A stretch of DNA of 64,000 nucleotides from Bradyrhizobium jicamae (GTDB taxonomy: Bacteria; Pseudomonadota; Alphaproteobacteria; Rhizobiales; Xanthobacteraceae). The position numbers and the translations under genes were made by a program. Location of the stretch: NCBI RefSeq assembly GCF_018130215.1, contig NZ_JAFCKQ010000024.1, forward strand, positions 1 to 64,000, written 5' to 3'. Of the stretch, positions 60,502-64,000 are shown one piece after another (position 1 is the stretch's first letter; each line of letters begins with the position of its first letter). Under the pieces are notes generated by a model. That model was given only the letters and a program-made list of their open reading frames with translations. It did not search any database and had not been told where the DNA came from.

Positions 60502-60890
60502 CGTAATGCCCCCTGCTTTTGCAGATTTATGACGTCGACCCGCGACTAGTTAGCCGCCGCCGGTAACAGACTTGTGTCGGTTTTATGCAGGCGATGAAGA
60601 AGCGTGAGAGATCACGCGATCGGTTCGCGCGTCGGTTGCAGCTCGCGAACCTGGATGCTCGGTTCAATGCACAGCGGCAGGACGTCACGCAGCGGCGCGT
60701 GTTCGAAACACGATGATTGGAGGGCACAAACCGCGGCAACCGACGCAACGCATGAACGCGGGCCGCGTTCCTGCGTACACCGAGATTGACACTGCAGACG
60801 ACAGGGTCTTTAATTCAGACTTCGGGGAAAGCGATCTCCCCGCGAGGCGACATGCCCAAGTATCGCGTCCTGTTTCACCAAGGGCGCAGC
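60502..60890. other. 389-base gap before the chromate-resistance operon
   Basis: Holds the start region of the divergent phosphoesterase gene and, at 60786-60814, a near-consensus promoter for the chromate operon. I see no gene between; short frames over 60700-60980 overlap the promoter and the start of chrB. Confidence 0.7.
60786..60814 (+). promoter_or_regulatory. Strong sigma-70-like promoter of the chromate operon
   Basis: TTGACA (60786-60791) and TTTAAT (60809-60814) are exactly 17 bases apart; the -35 box is perfect and the -10 close to consensus. Transcription would begin near 60821, about 70 bases before the likely chrB start at 60891. This excludes any start codon at 60786. Confidence 0.75.
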
Positions 60891-61709
60891 ATGTCATCAT
60901 ACACCTCGATCTCATCCGAAAAACTCCTTCGTCTCATCGGTACAGCCAACGCGCCGTCGCTCATCGATGTGCGCATCGATGAGGATTTCGCCGCCGATCC
61001 GCGGTTGATTCCCGGCGCGGTGCGCCGCTCCCATCTCGACGTGCAGGACTGGGCCTCGCGCCTCACCGGTCAGTCCGCTGTCGTCATCTGCCAAAAAGGC
61101 CAGAAGCTCAGCGAGGGCACCGCGGCGTGGCTGCGCTGCGGCAGCGTCGCCGCCGAAGTCCTCGAAGGCGGCCATCTCGGCTGGACGGAAGCCGAACTGC
61201 CGACCGTGCCTGCCGACAAGATCCCAAAGCGTGACGGGCGCGGCCGCACCGTCTGGGTCACGCGCTCGCGTCCCAAGATCGACCGCATCGCGTGTCCTTG
61301 GCTAATCCGCCGCTTCGTCGATCCTGCGGCCGTCTTCCTGTTCGTCACGTCGGCCGAGGTCGAGGCGGTGGCCGAACGCTTCGCGGCGACGCCGTTCGAC
61401 ATCGAAAACGTGTTCTGGAGCCATCGCGGCGAACTCTGCACGTTCGACGTGATGGTCAGGGAGTTCGGCCTCTCGACGCCGGCGCTGCAACGCCTCGCCA
61501 CCATGGTGCGCGCCGCCGACACTGCGCGGCTCGACCTCTCGCCGGAGGCGCCGGGCCTGCTTGCCGCCTCGCTCGGCCTGTCGCGGATGTACGACGACGA
61601 CCTCGAACAGCTGAGCGCCGGCATGCTGCTGTACGACGCGTTCTACCGCTGGTGCCGCGACGCGACCAAGGAGACGCACAACTGGCCCACCAACAAGGCG
61701 AAGCCGTGA
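60891..61709 (+). CDS. chrB: ChrB-like chromate-resistance protein with N-terminal rhodanese domain
   Basis: A 272-residue protein joining a rhodanese-like domain (about 10-100, with VICQKGQKL and C67 as the loop Cys) to a Chrome_Resist/ChrB C-terminal domain from about 108 (GRTVWVTRSRPKIDRIACPW then LIRRFVDP, and DFE-like DIENVFWSHRGELCTFD). ChrB proteins of other bacteria sense chromate and control the chr operon; the rhodanese fusion is a known but less studied variant. The start at 60891 has AAGGG 7 bases before it; ATG 60852 is an alternative. First gene of the chr operon. Confidence 0.88.
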   Translation: MSSYTSISSEKLLRLIGTANAPSLIDVRIDEDFAADPRLIPGAVRRSHLDVQDWASRLTGQSAVVICQKGQKLSEGTAAWLRCGSVAAEVLEGGHLGWTEAELPTVPADKIPKRDGRGRTVWVTRSRPKIDRIACPWLIRRFVDPAAVFLFVTSAEVEAVAERFAATPFDIENVFWSHRGELCTFDVMVREFGLSTPALQRLATMVRAADTARLDLSPEAPGLLAASLGLSRMYDDDLEQLSAGMLLYDAFYRWCRDATKETHNWPTNKAKP

Positions 61710-61782
61710 GCATCCGGAACGCGGGCATCGCCTGAGCGCGCGACCTGACCTGGGGCTGGGACAACACCAGGAGCCAACAGAC

Positions 61783-62133
61783 ATGATGATGAGATCGACG
61801 ATGATTGCATTGGCGATCATCCTCTTGCCCACGGCCGTGGCCGCATCGCCCGCCCACGTCGACGAGCGGGCGCCTGAAAGCCGAAACGCCGCGCTGCTGA
61901 GCCAGGGCATCGCGGTCACCGGCTCGCCCGCGATCGAGACGCTGCGTGGTGTCATCGACAGCGTGGATCAGCGCGCCGACAGCATCGACATCCGTCTCTC
62001 CTCAAACCGGACGGAGCGATTCAGGGTGCAAGACGGGCTGATCTTCGATGCGGTCCGCTTCGGCGAGCCGGTCGAGATCTCGGTGCAGAACATCTCCGGC
62101 GCCCGGACCATCGTGCGCCTGCTGGAGGAGTAG
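61783..62133 (+). CDS. Small exported protein in the chromate operon
   Basis: A 116-residue protein with a signal peptide (about 1-21, MMMRSTMIALAIILLPTAVA), predicted periplasmic mature part of about 95 residues with a small beta-rich region (ETLRGVIDSVDQRADSIDIR, RFRVQDGLIFDAVRFGEPVEIS). No family is recognised. It has no Cys or His cluster suggesting metal binding. AGGAG lies 9 bases before the ATG. Its place between chrB and the superoxide dismutase gene suggests a role in chromate or superoxide defence, but this is inferred from position only. Confidence 0.7.
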   Translation: MMMRSTMIALAIILLPTAVAASPAHVDERAPESRNAALLSQGIAVTGSPAIETLRGVIDSVDQRADSIDIRLSSNRTERFRVQDGLIFDAVRFGEPVEISVQNISGARTIVRLLEE

Positions 62134-62201
62134 GACGCAGGGTCAGGACAATCCACCGCGAACGCGACCACGAGACGTCATTCAACATCTGGAGAGCCCC
62201 G

Positions 62202-62921
62202 ATGACCATCAACAACGAGCGTCGAAACTTCATCGCTGCGGCCGGCGCGGTCGCAGCATCAACCGTCATGGTCGGCGGCAACCAGGCGCTTGCCGAAACC
62301 AACCAACCGACAGGAGCAAGGGTGATGCCCTATCAGGCCAAACCGATGCCGTTCGATCCGAAAACGATCAGCGGCATCTCGGAAAAGATACTCGTCAGCC
62401 ACTATGAGAACAATTACGTCGGCGCCGTGAAGCGGCTCAACGCGATTGGCACCCAGCTCGCCGAGCTGGATTTCGCCAAGGCACCGAACTTCATGATCAA
62501 CGGGCTGAAGCGCGAAGAATTGATCGCGTCGAACTCTATGATCCTGCACGAGATCTATTTCGACGGGCTCGGCGGTGCCGGCAAGCCGGGCGGCGCGCTC
62601 GCCGAGGCTATCGTGCGCGACTTCGGCAGCATGGAGCGCTGGCGGACTGAATTCGCCGCCATGGGCAAGGCGGAAGGCGGCGGTTCGGGCTGGGTGATTC
62701 TGGCCTATTCGCCCCGCGACAAGCGGCTCGTCAATCAATGGGCCGCCGATCACACGACCACGCTCGCCGGCGGCCGTCCGGTCCTCGTGCTCGACATGTA
62801 CGAGCACGCCTATCACATGGACTTCGGCGCTGCGGCCGCGCGCTATGTCGACATCTACATGGAGGCCATCCGCTGGCAGAACGCCGCCAAACTGTATGAG
62901 CAGTATTCGAAGGAAGCCTGA
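62202..62921 (+). CDS. chrC: Tat-exported Fe/Mn superoxide dismutase (ChrC type)
   Basis: A 239-residue Fe/Mn superoxide dismutase with a Tat-like N terminus (ERRNFIAAAGAVAASTVMVG), so it should act in the periplasm. Metal ligands read H67 (LVSHYENNY), H116 (ILHEIYFDG), D198 and H202 (VLDMYEHAYHMDFG). In the transposon TnOtChr of Ochrobactrum tritici the gene chrC is a superoxide dismutase that protects against chromate-derived radicals; here the same order, chrB then SOD then chrA, is seen. GGAGAG precedes the ATG. Confidence 0.92.
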   Translation: MTINNERRNFIAAAGAVAASTVMVGGNQALAETNQPTGARVMPYQAKPMPFDPKTISGISEKILVSHYENNYVGAVKRLNAIGTQLAELDFAKAPNFMINGLKREELIASNSMILHEIYFDGLGGAGKPGGALAEAIVRDFGSMERWRTEFAAMGKAEGGGSGWVILAYSPRDKRLVNQWAADHTTTLAGGRPVLVLDMYEHAYHMDFGAAAARYVDIYMEAIRWQNAAKLYEQYSKEA

Positions 62922-63043
62922 GCAGGGACGAAACGAGTGCGATGAGGCGGTGCGGACAGGCGAGCGTATTGAAGGGGTGCCATCCGGGCTGAGCTCGCAA
63001 TCGACGGGATCGTCAAGCCCGGGGAGCAATCAAGGGGGAGACT

Positions 63044-64000
63044 GTGACGACCACAACGACCAGCGAGCGCGGCGGAATGGGCGAACTCGTGCGCTATTTC
63101 CTCAAACTCGGCTTCCTCGGCTTCGGCGGACCGGTCGCGCTCGTTGGCCAGATGGAGCGCGAGCTCGTCGACGGCAAGAAGTGGCTCTCCAAGGAGCAGA
63201 TGCGCGAGGTCATCGCCATCTGCCAGTCGCTCCCCGGACCGCTCGCGATCCAGGTCGGCATCTACATTGCCTATCTGCGTTGCGGCTTCTGGGGGGCGTG
63301 GGCCGGCGGCTGGGCCTTCATCCTGCCGAACTTCGTCATCGTCGCCGCCCTTGGCGCGCTCTATGTCTATCTCGGAGACCTGCAACCGGTCACCAGCATC
63401 TTCTACGGCGTCAGCCCCGCCGTGATCGCCCTGATCCTGCATTCCTGCTACCGGCTCGCCAGGCTCGGCATGGAGGACTGGCTGCAGTGGATCATCGCGG
63501 GAATCTGCCTCGTCGTCACCGTCATCCTGCAAGCCGAGGTGGCACTGTTGTTCATCGGCGCCGGCATCGTCGGCATTGTCTATTACGGCAACGTCAGGCG
63601 CCCTCCCGTTGCGATGCAGCTTGCGGTGATACCGGCGGCGGCGCCCGCGGTCGCGCCTGCCGCCACCGGCTCGACGTTGGGCAAGCTGCTGCTGTTCTTT
63701 CTCAAGGCGGGCTCGCTGACCTTCGGCAGCGGCCTCGTCATCGTTCCCTTCCTCGAGCAGGGGCTGGTGCAGCAATATGGCTGGCTCAACGAGCGTGAAT
63801 TCCTGGTCGCGGTCGCGATCGGCATGATGAGCCCGGGGCCGGTGGTGATCACGGCCACCTTCGTCGGCTACCTGGTGGCGGGGTTCTGGGGCTCGCTCGT
63901 CTCCACCATCGGCATCTTCCTGCCGTCTTTCCTGCTCGTGCTGATCGTCGCGCCCCTCCTGGCACGGCACCGCAAGAATCCCAACGTGCAGGGCTTTGTG
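63044..64000 (+). CDS. chrA: Chromate transporter ChrA (3' end cut by window)
   Basis: First 319 residues of a chromate efflux protein of the CHR family, still in frame at the last base, so the remainder lies outside. The N-terminal CHR domain (YFLKLGFLGFGGPVALVGQM near 18-37, then QSLPGPLAIQVGIY) is repeated in a second half (LKAGSLTFGSGLVIVPFLEQ near 224-243 and IGMMSPGPVVITATFVGY near 259-276), the two-domain type. The start is GTG at 63044 with GGGGGAG right before it. It pumps chromate out, driven by the membrane potential. Last gene seen of the chr operon. Confidence 0.95.
   Translation, partial: MTTTTTSERGGMGELVRYFLKLGFLGFGGPVALVGQMERELVDGKKWLSKEQMREVIAICQSLPGPLAIQVGIYIAYLRCGFWGAWAGGWAFILPNFVIVAALGALYVYLGDLQPVTSIFYGVSPAVIALILHSCYRLARLGMEDWLQWIIAGICLVVTVILQAEVALLFIGAGIVGIVYYGNVRRPPVAMQLAVIPAAAPAVAPAATGSTLGKLLLFFLKAGSLTFGSGLVIVPFLEQGLVQQYGWLNEREFLVAVAIGMMSPGPVVITATFVGYLVAGFWGSLVSTIGIFLPSFLLVLIVAPLLARHRKNPNVQGFV

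Overview
The window is high-GC alphaproteobacterial chromosome, most likely Bradyrhizobium or a close relative (Nitrobacteraceae). This is inferred from gene content and order (topA-rnr-DUF983-NUDIX, rpmG, divK-pleD with DUF3572-dinB, clpS-clpA with a phasin and a D-Ala-D-Ala carboxypeptidase, mipZ next to panC) and from the many dispersed intergenic palindromes typical of that lineage. No rRNA, tRNA, CRISPR array, insertion sequence, integrase or phage gene was seen. About 60 genes are supported; all are intact except the last, which is cut by the window edge.

Layout. 1-707 is non-coding and holds a large structured repeat. 708-9.5 kb: topA, rnr, DUF983 and NUDIX genes in one direction, then a flavin monooxygenase and rpmG. 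9.4-14.9 kb: an ammonium transporter with a tiny membrane-protein gene behind it, an MFS pump divergent from its probable TetR repressor across a perfect operator, and a serine hydrolase. 15-18.5 kb: cell-cycle and c-di-GMP signalling (divK-pleD) and dinB. 18.6-24 kb: two RidA proteins, EipB, a GDPD-like enzyme, a FemAB-like acyltransferase, a HIT protein and TrmO. 24-28.9 kb: more accessory content, namely an orphan membrane protein, a lytic transglycosylase, a cysteine version of the GrdB reductase subunit, and a bile-acid-symporter-like protein divergent from a LysR regulator. 28.9-32.2 kb: an aldoxime dehydratase and nitrilase pair with a divergent AraC regulator. 32.4-42.5 kb: PilZ, a DHA2 pump, clpA/clpS, a TadG-like VWA protein, a phasin and a penicillin-binding carboxypeptidase. 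42.8-49.2 kb: a membrane DnaJ protein, DUF302, a VWA protein, an exported alpha/beta hydrolase, a Tyr/Gly-rich secreted protein, a membrane-tethered AraC regulator and mipZ. 49.5-60.5 kb: panC, several conserved hypotheticals, YidB, GST, DUF599, a TolA/TonB-like protein, an aldo/keto reductase, and a di-heme peroxidase paired with a phospholipase-C-type phosphoesterase. 60.8-64 kb: a chromate-resistance operon (rhodanese-ChrB, a small exported protein, Tat-exported superoxide dismutase, ChrA) behind a near-consensus promoter.

Most interesting signals. (1) A palindrome GTGC-N3-GCAC sits in three separate promoter regions (phasin, exported hydrolase, GST/DUF599), which looks like a small regulon and resembles the core of PhaR sites. 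(2) Two unannotated small ORFs with good ribosome sites lie at 9454-9582 and 46111-46200. (3) The chromate operon contains an uncharacterised exported protein. (4) A GrdB-like reductase with Cys in place of selenocysteine lies in what looks like an aerobe. (5) Self-contained switches are readable from DNA: the TetR operator, AraC-type direct repeats and a LysR box. Functions are homology-style inferences from motifs read by eye; no database search was run.
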